From Comamonas koreensis (GTDB taxonomy: Bacteria > Pseudomonadota > Gammaproteobacteria > Burkholderiales > Burkholderiaceae_C): a DNA stretch of 64,000 nucleotides. Below the pieces are notes generated by a model, which was given only the letters and a program-made list of their open reading frames with translations, was not told the DNA's origin and did no database searches. The stretch lies in contig NZ_JAJNCT010000020.1 of NCBI RefSeq assembly GCF_021026195.1, positions 208,030-272,029 of the forward strand, given 5' to 3'. Both the position numbers and the translations under genes were made by a program. This document shows positions 18,252 to 27,368 of the stretch, piece after piece (position 1 is the first letter of the stretch; every line of letters begins with the position of its first letter).

Positions 18252-18663
18252 GGGCAAGCGCTGGGAGTGGGGGCCTCCTTTGTACTGCACCTCGTTTGCT
18301 TGCGCAAAGTGCCGTCTGCCGAGCAAGTGGTCAGCATTCAAAAGCATTCGGTGGCACGACTCTTGCACAACTGTCAACAAGCGTTCATACGCTCGGTTTT
18401 AGGATGCATGTAGGAATATCTTTACAGTCTTTGGTGTAGTAACTATGGTTGCATATAGAAACAAACAAGGCTTGTGTGTGAAATCTTCATGAATTGCAAA
18501 AAATCAATGAAAACAAATATTTATAAATTGAAATTGTTCGGTTTTATGCATAATTGCGAAAAATCCACAGGGAAAACCCGGGTAGTCTCGGGTATAACTG
18601 GTTTGGATTTTGTTACACATTTATGAATTGTCTTCAAAATAAACCGTGCTAAAGTCGCCCGCT
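18252..18663. other. AT-rich intergenic region between GFA cluster and NlpC/P60 gene
   Basis: There is no gene in these 412 bases. From about 18400 to 18660 the base composition is strikingly AT-rich, unlike the surrounding DNA. A plausible promoter for the NlpC/P60 gene is TTGTCT (18628-18633), a 16-base spacer, then TAAAGT (18650-18655), which would give a very short leader. No tRNA, repeat array or DnaA-box cluster was seen. Confidence 0.6.
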
Positions 18664-19302
18664 ATGTCACCGAAATGGATTTGCACCCTCATCGTCGCCG
18701 CGTCTGTCAGCGCACATGCCGCCCCCGAGAGCGAGCAAAAGCCATCTGACCTCGATTTGCTGCTGGGCATTGGCCAAAGCAGTCTTTCCAAGCTCGATTC
18801 GGTGCATCACCAGGTCAAGGACCAGGCCAATGTGCTGATCAGCAATGCGCTGAGCCTGATTGGTGTGCCCTACCGCCGTGGCGGCAACAGCGCAGAGACG
18901 GGTTTTGACTGCAGTGGTCTGGTACGCGCTGTGTATGCGGAGAGCTGGGGCAAGATCCTGCCGCGCCGCGCAGAAGAGCAGGCCGCCGCGACCGACAAGA
19001 TTGAAAAAGCGGAGCTCAAGCCCGGTGATCTGGTGTTCTTCAATACCATGCGCCGGGCTTTCAGCCATGTGGGGATCTACATGGGGGACGGCAAGTTCAT
19101 CCATTCGCCCCGCACTGGCAAGACCGTTCGGGTCGAGAGCATGGACATCGCCTACTGGGAAAAGCGCTTTGACGGCGCCCGCCGCGTGGAGCTGAGCGAG
19201 GAGGCACGCACCAAGCTGATGCAGCAGGTCAACCTCGATGGTGCCGAAGCGCAGGACCTGATTGGTCGGGTGATGTCCAAGGCCAACATGCGTGTGAACT
19301 GA
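18664..19302 (+). CDS. secreted NlpC/P60 peptidoglycan hydrolase
   Basis: This 212-residue protein has a signal peptide (WICTLIVAASVSAHA) and a C-terminal NlpC/P60 endopeptidase domain. The catalytic set is C83 in FDCSGLV, H135 in FSHVGIYMG and H147 in FIHSPRTG. It should cut the D-glutamyl-meso-DAP bond of wall peptides in the periplasm. An in-frame GTG six codons upstream is an alternative start. An intrinsic terminator follows at 19343. Confidence 0.9.
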   Translation: MSPKWICTLIVAASVSAHAAPESEQKPSDLDLLLGIGQSSLSKLDSVHHQVKDQANVLISNALSLIGVPYRRGGNSAETGFDCSGLVRAVYAESWGKILPRRAEEQAAATDKIEKAELKPGDLVFFNTMRRAFSHVGIYMGDGKFIHSPRTGKTVRVESMDIAYWEKRFDGARRVELSEEARTKLMQQVNLDGAEAQDLIGRVMSKANMRVN

Positions 19303-19342
19303 GCGCCTTGCCCTTTGCAGCGGGTGCTGCACAAGCGAAACA

Positions 19343-19365
19343 AGCTTCCTTCGGGGAGCTTTTTT
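19343..19365 (+). terminator. intrinsic terminator after NlpC/P60 gene
   Basis: AAGCTTCC and GGGAGCTT pair around a TTCG-type loop, followed by a run of T residues. Confidence 0.75.
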
Positions 19366-19460
19366 GTTGCCTGCGCGGTGCTGCTTGGCTGCTCAGCTGG
19401 TCGGCGCCAGGGGGTAGGGGTCTCAGTCCTGCTCCCCCTCTATATAGAAGGTACAGGCGT

Positions 19461-19486
19461 AAAAAAGGCTGCCTCTGGGGCAGCCT
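19461..19486 (-). terminator. intrinsic terminator after isochorismatase-like gene
   Basis: On the minus strand AGGCTGCC pairs with GGCAGCCT around a 5-base loop and is followed by six U residues. It lies 37 bases beyond the gene's stop. Confidence 0.85.
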
Positions 19487-19522
19487 GGGTCGGCAACATG
19501 CTGGAGAGGCCTCAGCAAGGCT

Positions 19523-20125
19523 TTACTTGATCATCTGCAGGATGTCGCGGAAGTCTTCGTGCTCGCAACTGCGCAGCCATTCGAAGATGACCATCTCGGT
19601 GGTGACCAGCTCGGCGCCAGCGCCCGCCAGACGGTCAAAGGCGGCGTCGCGGTTGCGCTCGGTGCGGCTGCTGCAGGCGTCGGTGACCACGCAGACATCG
19701 AACTCGTCCTCCAGCAACTCCAGCGCGGTCTGCAGCAGGCAGACATGGGCTTCGCAGCCGGCAATGATGATGCTGTTGCGCTCTGGGGCCGCTTGTTGCG
19801 GTTTTTGCAGGTGCTTGGGCAGGCTGCGGGCATTGCCGCCCTGCGGCTTGGCAGGAGGGCGCAGCCACTCGTTCAGGCCTTCTGGTACGGCGCTGAAGAA
19901 CATCTTGGCCAAGGTCTTGTTGCACAGACCGCGCAGCTCCGCAGCGTTGGGACCAAGCTTGCTGGGGTTTTGCTCGGTGCCAAACACGGGTACCTGCAAT
20001 TGCTGGGCCACCTTTGCCAGCAGGGTGGCGTTTTTCAACACCTGCGCACCATCAAAAATGGCGGGCATCAGTTTTTCCTGGTAGTCGACCAGCACCAGCT
20101 GGGATTCTTCAAAATCTATAAGCAT
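19523..20125 (-). CDS. isochorismatase-like cysteine hydrolase
   Basis: This 200-residue protein has the isochorismatase/nicotinamidase fold: the catalytic aspartate in LVLVDYQEKLMPAI near the N-terminus, and the nucleophilic cysteine in IIIAGCEAHVCLLQTA. It belongs to the YcaC-like part of the family, whose substrates are mostly unknown. A stretch rich in K, P, Q and R (PPAKPQGGNARSLPKHLQKP, about 105-125) is an insertion before the catalytic cysteine. The start at MLIDFEESQL avoids an implausible 36-residue extension. Confidence 0.85.
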   Translation of the reverse strand: MLIDFEESQLVLVDYQEKLMPAIFDGAQVLKNATLLAKVAQQLQVPVFGTEQNPSKLGPNAAELRGLCNKTLAKMFFSAVPEGLNEWLRPPAKPQGGNARSLPKHLQKPQQAAPERNSIIIAGCEAHVCLLQTALELLEDEFDVCVVTDACSSRTERNRDAAFDRLAGAGAELVTTEMVIFEWLRSCEHEDFRDILQMIK

Positions 20126-20242
20126 GCGGCATTTTACCTGTGGCAGCGGCCGGTCGCTGTTGCGGCTGGGCGCGATAGGCGACGGAGACTGCGAAATTAA
20201 TCCGGTAGCGGCCCATTGGCTGGCCACAGGCATGTGCCAGGT

Positions 20243-20794
20243 TCAGCGCGGATCCTGGTCCAGTGCAGGCGCATAGACGACCGGCAGCACAATGCCCGCT
20301 TCGTGCGCTACCCGCACGCAGTCGCGCAAATGCTGCTCACCCAGGTAGCGCAAGGTGGCGTAACCCAGTGCGGCCGATACCGCCTGGCCGGCAATCGGCA
20401 CATATTTGCTGGCCTGCTGCACAGTCAGGCGCATGCCCAGTGCCTTAGCGCCGCGCATGATCACATCCTTGGTGATCAGCTTGCCCACCAGCACGCCACC
20501 GAGCATGTTGACGGTGTTCTGCACCTTGGCGCGCTTGGCGGGAGTCAGGCGCGCGATCTGCTCATCGCTCAAGCCAAAGTAGTTGCTGATTTGCGGAATC
20601 AGCCGCGACAGCAAGGCGGCGTCCACCGCCATGTCGAGCCCCGGCACCGGCGTGGCGCTGGCCAGCGCGGCCATCAGGGCTTTGCGGTGCAGCAGCTTTT
20701 GGGACTGCTCTACCGCCTCCAGCAGCGCAGGATTACCCGTCTGGGCAGCCAGTTGCAGTGCGGAAAGGGGGCGGGGCTTGCGTCCAAGTTTCAT
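20243..20794 (-). CDS. DUF697/EcsC-like membrane-associated protein
   Basis: This 183-residue protein has amphipathic glycine-containing helices reminiscent of DUF697 (YcjF C-terminus) and EcsC families: VPGLDMAVDAALLSRLIPQISNYFGL, then NMLGGVLVGKLITK, then KYVPIAGQAVSAALGYATLRYLGE. There is no signal peptide. The helices could insert in or lie on the membrane. Family assignment is by eye and only moderate; function is unknown. It stands alone between terminated units. Confidence 0.6.
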   Translation of the reverse strand: MKLGRKPRPLSALQLAAQTGNPALLEAVEQSQKLLHRKALMAALASATPVPGLDMAVDAALLSRLIPQISNYFGLSDEQIARLTPAKRAKVQNTVNMLGGVLVGKLITKDVIMRGAKALGMRLTVQQASKYVPIAGQAVSAALGYATLRYLGEQHLRDCVRVAHEAGIVLPVVYAPALDQDPR

Positions 20795-20821
20795 GGCTGG
20801 TGTCTTGAGGTAAACAGCGTT

Positions 20822-20861
20822 AAAAAAACCTGCGTCAGCGGGTCACCCCGGCTGGCGCAGG
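20822..20861 (-). terminator. intrinsic terminator after GlsB/YeaQ gene
   Basis: Arms 20829-20839 and 20851-20861 (CCTGCGTCAGC against GCTGGCGCAGG) pair with one mismatch. A run of seven U residues follows on the minus strand, so it serves the gene at 20873. Confidence 0.85.
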
Positions 20862-20872
20862 CTGTTGTGCGC

Positions 20873-21118
20873 TTAGCGCTTGCGGATCAGGCCGTAGAGC
20901 ACCAGCAAGATGATGGCGCCGATGATGGAGGCAATCCAGCCTGCTGCCTCGCCCTGCTGGTACCAGCCCATCGCTACGCCCGCGTAGCCCGCCAGCAGCG
21001 AGCCGGCAATGCCCAGCAGGATGGTCATAATCCAGCCCATCTTGTCGTCTCCGGGCTTGATGGCCCGGGCAATGAGGCCCACGATCAGGCCTACAAAAAT
21101 GGTTCCAATGATGGACAT
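20873..21118 (-). CDS. GlsB/YeaQ/YmgE-family small membrane protein
   Basis: This 81-residue protein matches the transglycosylase-associated (GlsB/YeaQ/YmgE) family: GTIFVGLIVGLIARAIKPG at the start, GWIMTILLGIAGSLLAGYAG in the middle, and GWIASIIGAIILLVLYGLIRKR at the end. It has three membrane helices. The family is often stress-induced and its biochemical role is unknown. It is monocistronic with its own terminator. Confidence 0.92.
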   Translation of the reverse strand: MSIIGTIFVGLIVGLIARAIKPGDDKMGWIMTILLGIAGSLLAGYAGVAMGWYQQGEAAGWIASIIGAIILLVLYGLIRKR

Positions 21119-21285
21119 TCGTCTTTCTCCGTTGAGCGGTTAACGCCAGTGCCTCGGGTTGAGGCGGCCCTGGCCAATACGCCCTGAAGCGTACCAAGGC
21201 ACTTTAAGGCTGTTTGTAGGAGAAGGCTTCTAATGCAGCGGCTTTACGCCATAAACAACGGTGAACTGGCACTGTCATGCGCATG

Positions 21286-21325
21286 AAAAAAGCAGCCAGT
21301 GCCGTTGCCGGCGCGGGCTGCTTTT
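21286..21325 (-). terminator. intrinsic terminator after the aromatic aminotransferase gene
   Basis: On the minus strand AAAAGCAGCC pairs with GGCTGCTTTT across a GC-rich loop and is followed by a six-U tract and CATG. It lies about 40 bases past the stop. Confidence 0.8.
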
Positions 21326-21365
21326 GGCCGAACCTGGCCGGGCCAGGCCGGAGGGTGTCAGCCGA

Positions 21366-22565
21366 TCAGGCGACGACCTTGGCGATCGATGCGCAGACGT
21401 GCTCGATGTTCTTGCTGTTCAGCGCAGCCACGCACATGCGGCCGGTGTCCGTGCCGTACACGCCGAACTCGGAGCGCAGGCGCACCATCTGGTCCTTGCT
21501 CAGGCCCGAGTACGAGAACATGCCGATCTGGGTAGTGATGAAGCTCATGTCCTGCTTCACGCCGGCAGCCTTGAGGCCGTCCACCAGCTTCTGGCGCATG
21601 TCCTTGATGCGCACGCGCATTTCGCCCAGTTCCTTTTCCCACAGTGCGCGCAGCTCGGGGTTGTTCAGCACCGCGGCCACCACGGCACCACCGTGGGTTG
21701 GTGGGTTGGAGTAGTTGGTGCGGATGACGACCTTGAGCTGGCTCAGCACGCGGCTGGCTTCTTCCTTGTCGGTGGCGACCACGGACAGCGCGCCCACGCG
21801 CTCACCGTAGAGCGAGAAGCTCTTGGAGAACGAGGTCGACACAAAAATGTTCAGGCCAGCGGCGATGAACTTGCCGATCACGGCGCCGTCTTCGGCAATG
21901 CCGTGGCCAAAACCTTGGTAGGCCATGTCCAGGAAAGCGACCAGGTTCTTGGCCTTGACCACGTCGATGACCTTGTCCCACTGGGCGGCGGTGATGTCGT
22001 AGCCGGTGGGGTTGTGGCAGCAGGCGTGCAGCACCACGACGGTGCCAGGGGCGGCTGCGTTGAGGTCGGCGATCATGCCGTCGAAATCGATGGCGCGCTT
22101 GGCTGCGTCGTAGTAGCGGTAGCTCGCGACTTCAAAACCGGCGTTCTGGAAGATCGCGCGGTGGTTTTCCCAGCTCGGGTCGGAGATCAGCACCTTGGCT
22201 TGGGGGTTCAGGCGCTTCAGGAAGTCGGCACCAATCTTCAGGCCGCCGGTGCCGCCCACGGCTTGCACGGTAGCCACGCGGCCGGAGGCCACGACTTCGG
22301 AATCTGCGCCGAATACCAAGCCCTTGACAGCGCTGTCATAGGCTGCGATACCGTCGATAGGCAGGTAGCCACGGGGCGTGGGCTTGTCCATCATGGCTTT
22401 CTCGGCGGCTTGCACGCACTGCAGCAGCGGCAGCTTGCCGTTGTCGTCGAAATACACGCCCACGCCCAGGTTCACTTTTTGCGGGTTGGTGTCGGCTGCG
22501 TATTGCTCATTGAGACCCAGGATCGGGTCGCGTGGGGCCATTTCGACGGAAGAGAAAAGAGACAT
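21366..22565 (-). CDS. tyrB: aromatic/aspartate aminotransferase (class I)
   Basis: This 399-residue PLP enzyme transfers amino groups between aromatic amino acids or aspartate and 2-oxoglutarate. The PLP lysine is K248 in STSFSKSFSLYGERVG. Other family marks are ISDPSWENHRAIF, HACCHNPTGYD and FLDMAYQGFG, typical of the AspC/TyrB subgroup I-alpha. The start at MSLFSSVEMA follows AAGGA. The gene is divergent from uvrB. TyrB and AspC substrate ranges overlap, so the symbol is a family-level call. Confidence 0.88.
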   Translation of the reverse strand: MSLFSSVEMAPRDPILGLNEQYAADTNPQKVNLGVGVYFDDNGKLPLLQCVQAAEKAMMDKPTPRGYLPIDGIAAYDSAVKGLVFGADSEVVASGRVATVQAVGGTGGLKIGADFLKRLNPQAKVLISDPSWENHRAIFQNAGFEVASYRYYDAAKRAIDFDGMIADLNAAAPGTVVVLHACCHNPTGYDITAAQWDKVIDVVKAKNLVAFLDMAYQGFGHGIAEDGAVIGKFIAAGLNIFVSTSFSKSFSLYGERVGALSVVATDKEEASRVLSQLKVVIRTNYSNPPTHGGAVVAAVLNNPELRALWEKELGEMRVRIKDMRQKLVDGLKAAGVKQDMSFITTQIGMFSYSGLSKDQMVRLRSEFGVYGTDTGRMCVAALNSKNIEHVCASIAKVVA

Positions 22566-22656
22566 GTGTAGTCCTTGGTAGGTAGAAATCTGGCTTTGCA
22601 CCCCCAAATGCCAAACAAGAGGCCATCGCCTCCACCGCAATTTTGCAGTACGCTTT

Positions 22657-22668
22657 GGGGTTAACCCC
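22657..22668. repeat. 12-bp palindrome between tyrB and uvrB
   Basis: GGGGTTAACCCC is a perfect palindrome in the 144-base divergent space, 42 bases from the uvrB start. It could be a regulator half-pair or chance. No LexA-type CTG-N10-CAG site is seen in this space. Confidence 0.35.
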
Positions 22669-22709
22669 GTATTCTAGCGACGCCCGCTCGCGCGTGGCAT
22701 ACCCGACCT

Positions 22710-24803
22710 ATGCACGAAGTCACTCCAGAGGCACCCCGCGAGGGGGAATTCATCCAATATCCCGGCTCTCCATTCACGTTGTTCCAGCCGTATCCGCCTG
22801 CGGGCGACCAGCCGGCCGCCATTGATGGGCTCGTGGAAGGCATTGATGACGGTGAGGCCTTTCAGACCTTGCTGGGCGTGACGGGCTCGGGCAAGACCTT
22901 CACGATGGCCAATGTGATCGCGCGCACCGGGCGCCCGGCCATCGTGTTTGCGCCCAACAAAACCCTGGCCGCGCAGCTGTACAGCGAGTTCCGCGAATTC
23001 TTTCCGAAGAACGCTGTGGAGTACTTCGTCAGCTACTACGACTACTACCAGCCCGAGGCCTATGTGCCCCAGCGCGACTTGTTCATCGAAAAGGACAGCG
23101 CCATCAACGAGCACATCGAGCAGATGCGCTTGTCGGCCACCAAGAGTGTGCTGGAGCGCCGCGACACCATCGTGGTGGCCACCGTGTCGGCCATCTACGG
23201 TATCGGCTCGCCCGAGTCCTATACCAAGATGCGTTTCATCCTGCGCGTGGGCGATGAGCTGAGCCAGCGCGATGCCATCGGCCAGCTGGTGCGCATGCAA
23301 TACAAGCGCAACGATGCGGATTTTTCGCGCGGTACCTTCCGCGTGCGGGGCGACACCATCGACGTGTTTCCGTCCGAGCACAGCGAGATGGCGGTGCGCA
23401 TCGAGCTGTTTGACGACGAGGTCGAGAGCCTGCAGCTGTTTGACCCGCTGACGGGCCGCGTGCGCCAGAAAGTGCCGCGTTTCACCATCTACCCCAGCAG
23501 CCACTATGTGACCCCGCGCGACCAGGTGCTGGTGGCTGTGGAGACCATCAAGGAAGAGCTGGCGCTGCGCCTGAAGCAGCTGGTGGGCGAGGGCAAGCTG
23601 GTGGAAGCCCAGCGCCTGGAGCAGCGCACCCGGTTTGACCTGGAGATGCTGACCGAAGTGGGGCACTGCAAGGGCATTGAGAACTACAGCCGCCACCTCT
23701 CGGGCGCAGCGCCCGGCGATCCGCCGCCGACGATGACGGACTACATGCCCAAGGACGCGCTGATGTTTCTCGACGAGAGCCACCAGATGATCGGCCAGCT
23801 CAATGCCATGTACAACGGCGACAAGGCGCGCAAGACGACCTTGGTGGAATATGGCTTTCGCCTGCCCAGCGCACTGGACAACCGCCCGCTGAAGTTTGGC
23901 GAGTTCGAGCAGCGCATGCGCCAGGTGGTGTTTGTGTCGGCCACGCCGGCCGAGTACGAGAAGACCCATGCGGGCAAGATCGTGGAGCAGGTGGTGCGAC
24001 CCACCGGCCTGGTCGACCCCGAGGTGGAGGTGCGCCCTGCCACCCACCAGGTGGACGATGTATTGCAGGAAATCCATGCGCGGGTAAAGGTCCAGGAGCG
24101 GGTGTTGATCACCACCCTGACCAAGCGTATGGCCGAACAGCTGACCGAGTACCTGACCGACAACGGCGTGAAGGTGCGCTACCTGCACTCCGATGTGGAG
24201 ACCGTGGAGCGTGTCGAGATCATCCGCGATCTGCGCCTGGGCACCTTTGATGTGCTGGTGGGCATCAACCTGCTGCGCGAAGGCCTGGACATTCCCGAGG
24301 TCTCGCTGGTGGCGATCCTGGATGCCGACAAGGAAGGCTTTCTGCGTGCCGAGCGCAGTCTGATCCAGACCATTGGCCGTGCGGCGCGGAACATGAACGG
24401 AAAGGCCATTCTCTATGCCGACCGCATCACCGACTCGATGCGCAAGGCCATGGATGAAACCAGCCGCCGCCGTGAGAAGCAGATGGCTTTCAATACGGAG
24501 CATGGCATCGTGCCGCGCAGCATTGTCAAGCAAGTGCGTGATTTGATCGATGGCGTCTACAGCACCAAGGCCAGCGACGACATGGACCGCGCCCAGCAGG
24601 TGGCGATGAGCCGGGCCCAGGTCGAGGACATGTCCGAGAAAGAGATTGCCAAGGAAATCAAGCGCCTGGAAAAGCAGATGCTGGAGGCGGCGCGCAACCT
24701 CGAATTCGAGGCTGCAGCCCAGGCCCGCGATCAATTAACCATCTTGAAACAAAGGGCTTTTGGCGGGGCCTCTTCAGAGGCAGGGAATACCCGCAGCCTC
24801 TAG
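22710..24803 (+). CDS. uvrB: UvrABC excinuclease subunit B
   Basis: UvrB verifies DNA damage and loads UvrC in nucleotide excision repair. The 697-residue protein has Walker A at GVTGSGKT, the damage-probing beta-hairpin region [16 protein letters not shown], the DE-S-H helicase motif [10 protein letters not shown], motif [11 protein letters not shown], and a C-terminal UVR coiled coil ([20 protein letters not shown]) that binds UvrC. No SOS box was visible upstream, so SOS induction is not supported by the sequence. Confidence 0.98.
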   Translation: MHEVTPEAPREGEFIQYPGSPFTLFQPYPPAGDQPAAIDGLVEGIDDGEAFQTLLGVTGSGKTFTMANVIARTGRPAIVFAPNKTLAAQLYSEFREFFPKNAVEYFVSYYDYYQPEAYVPQRDLFIEKDSAINEHIEQMRLSATKSVLERRDTIVVATVSAIYGIGSPESYTKMRFILRVGDELSQRDAIGQLVRMQYKRNDADFSRGTFRVRGDTIDVFPSEHSEMAVRIELFDDEVESLQLFDPLTGRVRQKVPRFTIYPSSHYVTPRDQVLVAVETIKEELALRLKQLVGEGKLVEAQRLEQRTRFDLEMLTEVGHCKGIENYSRHLSGAAPGDPPPTMTDYMPKDALMFLDESHQMIGQLNAMYNGDKARKTTLVEYGFRLPSALDNRPLKFGEFEQRMRQVVFVSATPAEYEKTHAGKIVEQVVRPTGLVDPEVEVRPATHQVDDVLQEIHARVKVQERVLITTLTKRMAEQLTEYLTDNGVKVRYLHSDVETVERVEIIRDLRLGTFDVLVGINLLREGLDIPEVSLVAILDADKEGFLRAERSLIQTIGRAARNMNGKAILYADRITDSMRKAMDETSRRREKQMAFNTEHGIVPRSIVKQVRDLIDGVYSTKASDDMDRAQQVAMSRAQVEDMSEKEIAKEIKRLEKQMLEAARNLEFEAAAQARDQLTILKQRAFGGASSEAGNTRSL

Positions 24804-24918
24804 TGGTGTCAGTTTCTGTAAGTAATCTTTGCTTACCCGAGCGAATTTAGGGGGCATTGTGCTATACTGACACAAATTACTCAACAACAAGAAAAAAGCC
24901 TATCGATGAATGGGACCT

Positions 24919-24934
24919 ACCCTGCATGCAGGGT
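24919..24934. promoter_or_regulatory. 16-bp perfect palindrome in the iscR leader region
   Basis: ACCCTGCATGCAGGGT is perfectly self-complementary and lies 88 bases upstream of the iscR start codon. It is downstream of a likely promoter at 24855-24880 (GCTATACTGAC). It could be an operator or part of a structured leader. It does not resemble the known type 1 IscR box closely. Confidence 0.45.
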
Positions 24935-25022
24935 GGAGCGACAGGCTACGACGATGTCATTGCGGGTGGCTTGCCTGCATTGGGCGTCCATGGTTATCAA
25001 GCCTGACCTCTAAGGAACGATT

Positions 25023-25559
25023 ATGCGTCTCACCACCAAAGGCCGATTTGCAGTGACTGCAATGATTGATCTGGCTTTGCGCCAGAACAATGGCCCGGTA
25101 ACTTTGGCTGCCATCAGCCAGCGTCAGCAGATCTCGCTGTCGTATCTGGAGCAGCTGTTCGGCAAGCTGCGCCGCCATGAACTGGTGGAGTCCACCCGTG
25201 GCCCTGGTGGCGGCTACACGTTGGCCCGCAAAGCCGCTGAGATCACAGTTGCCGACATCATTGTGTCGGTAGATGAACCTATTGACGCCACGCAGTGCGG
25301 CGGCAAGGAAAACTGCATGGGCGAGGCCGGTCGCTGCATGACGCACGAACTCTGGGCATCGCTGAACCAGCGCATGGTCGAGTTTCTCGATTCCGTCACC
25401 CTGCAAAAGCTGGTTGATGACCAACTGGCCAAGGGCATCCAGATCGAAGACAAGCCGATCGTGCGCCGTGCCATCTCGACCACGCCGGTGGTCAAACCCA
25501 TCCGTGTCACCGCACCAAACTCGGTGTTTGCACTGGGCAATGTGTTTGCCAAATCCTGA
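25023..25559 (+). CDS. iscR: iron-sulphur cluster regulator IscR
   Basis: IscR is a Rrf2-family repressor that senses [2Fe-2S] status and controls the isc operon. The 178-residue protein begins with the expected MRLTTKGRFAVTAMIDLAL helix-turn-helix. The cluster ligands are C92, C98 and C105 with H108 in GEAGRCMTHELW; the last cysteine spacing is one residue longer than in E. coli. AAGGAA precedes the ATG. It is the first gene of a same-strand series running to fdx. Confidence 0.96.
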   Translation: MRLTTKGRFAVTAMIDLALRQNNGPVTLAAISQRQQISLSYLEQLFGKLRRHELVESTRGPGGGYTLARKAAEITVADIIVSVDEPIDATQCGGKENCMGEAGRCMTHELWASLNQRMVEFLDSVTLQKLVDDQLAKGIQIEDKPIVRRAISTTPVVKPIRVTAPNSVFALGNVFAKS

Positions 25560-25564
25560 TTCTT

Positions 25565-25609
25565 GATGCGGCGCTGGTCGCCGCATCCCCGGTGCCTTCG
25601 GGTGCCGGG
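25565..25609 (+). promoter_or_regulatory. two tandem hairpins in the iscR-iscS intergenic region
   Basis: The first hairpin has 9-bp perfect arms (GATGCGGCG 25565-25573, CGCCGCATC 25579-25587). The second, directly after, has arms CCCGGTGCC (25588-25596) and GGTGCCGGG (25601-25609) closed by a UUCG tetraloop, with two G-U pairs. No U-tract follows, so they look like mRNA-stability or processing elements rather than a terminator. Confidence 0.65.
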
Positions 25610-25706
25610 AGGTCTTGTTGCGCCTTCCAGAAGGTGTGCAAGTCATTCGATGATTGCGTTTTGAGTTTTTGCGGGTGCCCTCCAGCACGCGCCAGTAGAG
25701 CCAGAT

Positions 25707-26927
25707 ATGGACACGACCCCACACTTCCCTATTTACCTTGATTACGGCGCCACCACGCCCGTGGACCCACGCGTGATTGAAGCGATGATTCCCTGGTTGT
25801 CCGAGAACTACGGCAACCCTGCATCGCGCAGCCACGCATGGGGCTGGACGGCGGAAGAGGCGGTTGAAAAGGCCCGTGCGCAAGTCGCCGCGCTGATCAA
25901 CGCCGATCCGCGTGAAATCGTCTGGACCAGCGGTGCCACCGAGTCGGACAACCTGGCGCTCAAGGGCGCTGCCCAGTTCTACAAGGGCAAGGGCAAGCAC
26001 CTGATCACCGTCAAGACCGAGCACAAGGCCGTGCTGGACACGATGCGTGCGCTGGAGCGTGAAGGCTTCGAGGTCACCTATCTGGACGTCAAGGAAGATG
26101 GTCTGCTGGACCTGGATGTGTTCAAGGCGGCCATCCGCCCCGACACCATTCTGGTCAGCGTCATGTTCGTGAACAACGAAACCGGCGTGATCCAGGACAT
26201 CGACACCATCGGGAACATCTGCCGCGAAAAGGGCATCATTTTCCACGTGGATGCGGCGCAGGCCACCGGCAAGGTCGAGATCGATGTCACCGCGCTGAAG
26301 GTGGACCTGATGAGTCTGGCTTCGCACAAGACCTACGGTCCCAAGGGCATTGGCGCGCTGTACGTGCGCCGCAAGCCACGTGTGCGCATCGAAGCGCAGA
26401 TGCACGGCGGTGGCCATGAGCGCGGCATGCGTTCGGGCACCCTGGCTACGCACCAGATCGTCGGTATGGGCGAGGCTTTCCGCATCGCCAAGGAAGACAT
26501 GGCCAAGGACTACGCCCATGCCAAGGCGCTGCAGCAGCGCATGCTGGACGGTCTGATGGACATTGAACAAGTGTTCGTCAACGGTGACCTGAACCACCGC
26601 GTGCCCCACAACCTGAACATCAGCTTCAACTTCGTCGAAGGCGAATCGCTGATCATGGGCATCAAGGGTCTGGCCGTGTCCTCGGGTTCGGCTTGCACCT
26701 CCGCCAGCCTGGAGCCCAGCTATGTGCTGCGCGCCCTGGGTCGCAGCGATGAGCTCGCCCACAGCAGTCTGCGCATGACGTTTGGCCGCTTCACGACGAA
26801 TGAAGACATCGACTACGCCGTGGCATCGATCCGTGAAAACGTGACCAAGCTGCGCGAATTGAGCCCCCTGTGGGAAATGTACAAAGACGGTGTTGATCTG
26901 AGCACCATCCAGTGGGCTGCCCACTAA
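25707..26927 (+). CDS. iscS: cysteine desulfurase IscS
   Basis: IscS is a PLP enzyme that takes sulphur from cysteine and delivers it to IscU and to tRNA thiolation. The 406-residue protein shows [14 protein letters not shown] near the start, the PLP lysine K208 in [12 protein letters not shown], and the persulfide-forming C330 in [14 protein letters not shown]. Length and the final HH-like tail region are normal for the family. It lies 147 bases after iscR, a space containing two hairpins. Confidence 0.98.
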   Translation: MDTTPHFPIYLDYGATTPVDPRVIEAMIPWLSENYGNPASRSHAWGWTAEEAVEKARAQVAALINADPREIVWTSGATESDNLALKGAAQFYKGKGKHLITVKTEHKAVLDTMRALEREGFEVTYLDVKEDGLLDLDVFKAAIRPDTILVSVMFVNNETGVIQDIDTIGNICREKGIIFHVDAAQATGKVEIDVTALKVDLMSLASHKTYGPKGIGALYVRRKPRVRIEAQMHGGGHERGMRSGTLATHQIVGMGEAFRIAKEDMAKDYAHAKALQQRMLDGLMDIEQVFVNGDLNHRVPHNLNISFNFVEGESLIMGIKGLAVSSGSACTSASLEPSYVLRALGRSDELAHSSLRMTFGRFTTNEDIDYAVASIRENVTKLRELSPLWEMYKDGVDLSTIQWAAH

Positions 26928-26963
26928 AGCCGGCGCAGCCGATAACTGTTAAGAGGTACCAAG

Positions 26964-27362
26964 ATGGCATATTCCGACAAAGTGATTGATCATTACGAGA
27001 ACCCCCGCAACGTGGGCTCTTTCGACAAGGGTGATGAATCGGTGGGCACCGGCATGGTCGGCGCTCCCGCTTGCGGCGACGTGATGAAGCTGCAGATCAA
27101 GGTCAACGCCGACACTGGCGTGATCGAAGACGCACGCTTCAAGACCTACGGCTGCGGCTCGGCGATTGCATCGTCGTCGCTGGTGACCGAATGGGTCAAG
27201 GGCAAGACCCTGGACGAAGCCGCTGCGCTGAAGAATGCACAGATCGCTGAAGAGCTGGCATTGCCACCGGTGAAGATCCACTGCTCGATCCTGGCTGAAG
27301 ACGCGATCAAGGCTGCAGTCAACGACTACAAGGCCAAGCACACCGCCAAGGCGGAGGCTTAA
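26964..27362 (+). CDS. iscU: iron-sulphur cluster scaffold IscU
   Basis: IscU is the scaffold on which [2Fe-2S] clusters are built. All functional residues are visible in the 132-residue protein: C37 and D39 in GAPACGD, C64 in YGCGSAIASSS, H106 and C107 in VKIHCSILAEDAI. The LPPVK chaperone-binding motif (100-104) is recognised by HscA. It sits 36 bases after iscS with a ribosome site (AAGAGG) before the ATG. Confidence 0.98.
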   Translation: MAYSDKVIDHYENPRNVGSFDKGDESVGTGMVGAPACGDVMKLQIKVNADTGVIEDARFKTYGCGSAIASSSLVTEWVKGKTLDEAAALKNAQIAEELALPPVKIHCSILAEDAIKAAVNDYKAKHTAKAEA

Positions 27363-27368
27363 AGCGCC

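Noticed and set aside
18400..18660. AT-rich island as a replication origin
   Set aside because: No cluster of DnaA boxes and no dnaA, dnaN or partition gene nearby; one loose match to half a DnaA box is not enough.
22674..26924. Long minus-strand frames opposite uvrB and iscS (up to 686 codons)
   Set aside because: They mirror uvrB and the isc genes, with His/Leu/Gln-rich nonsense composition and no ribosome site.
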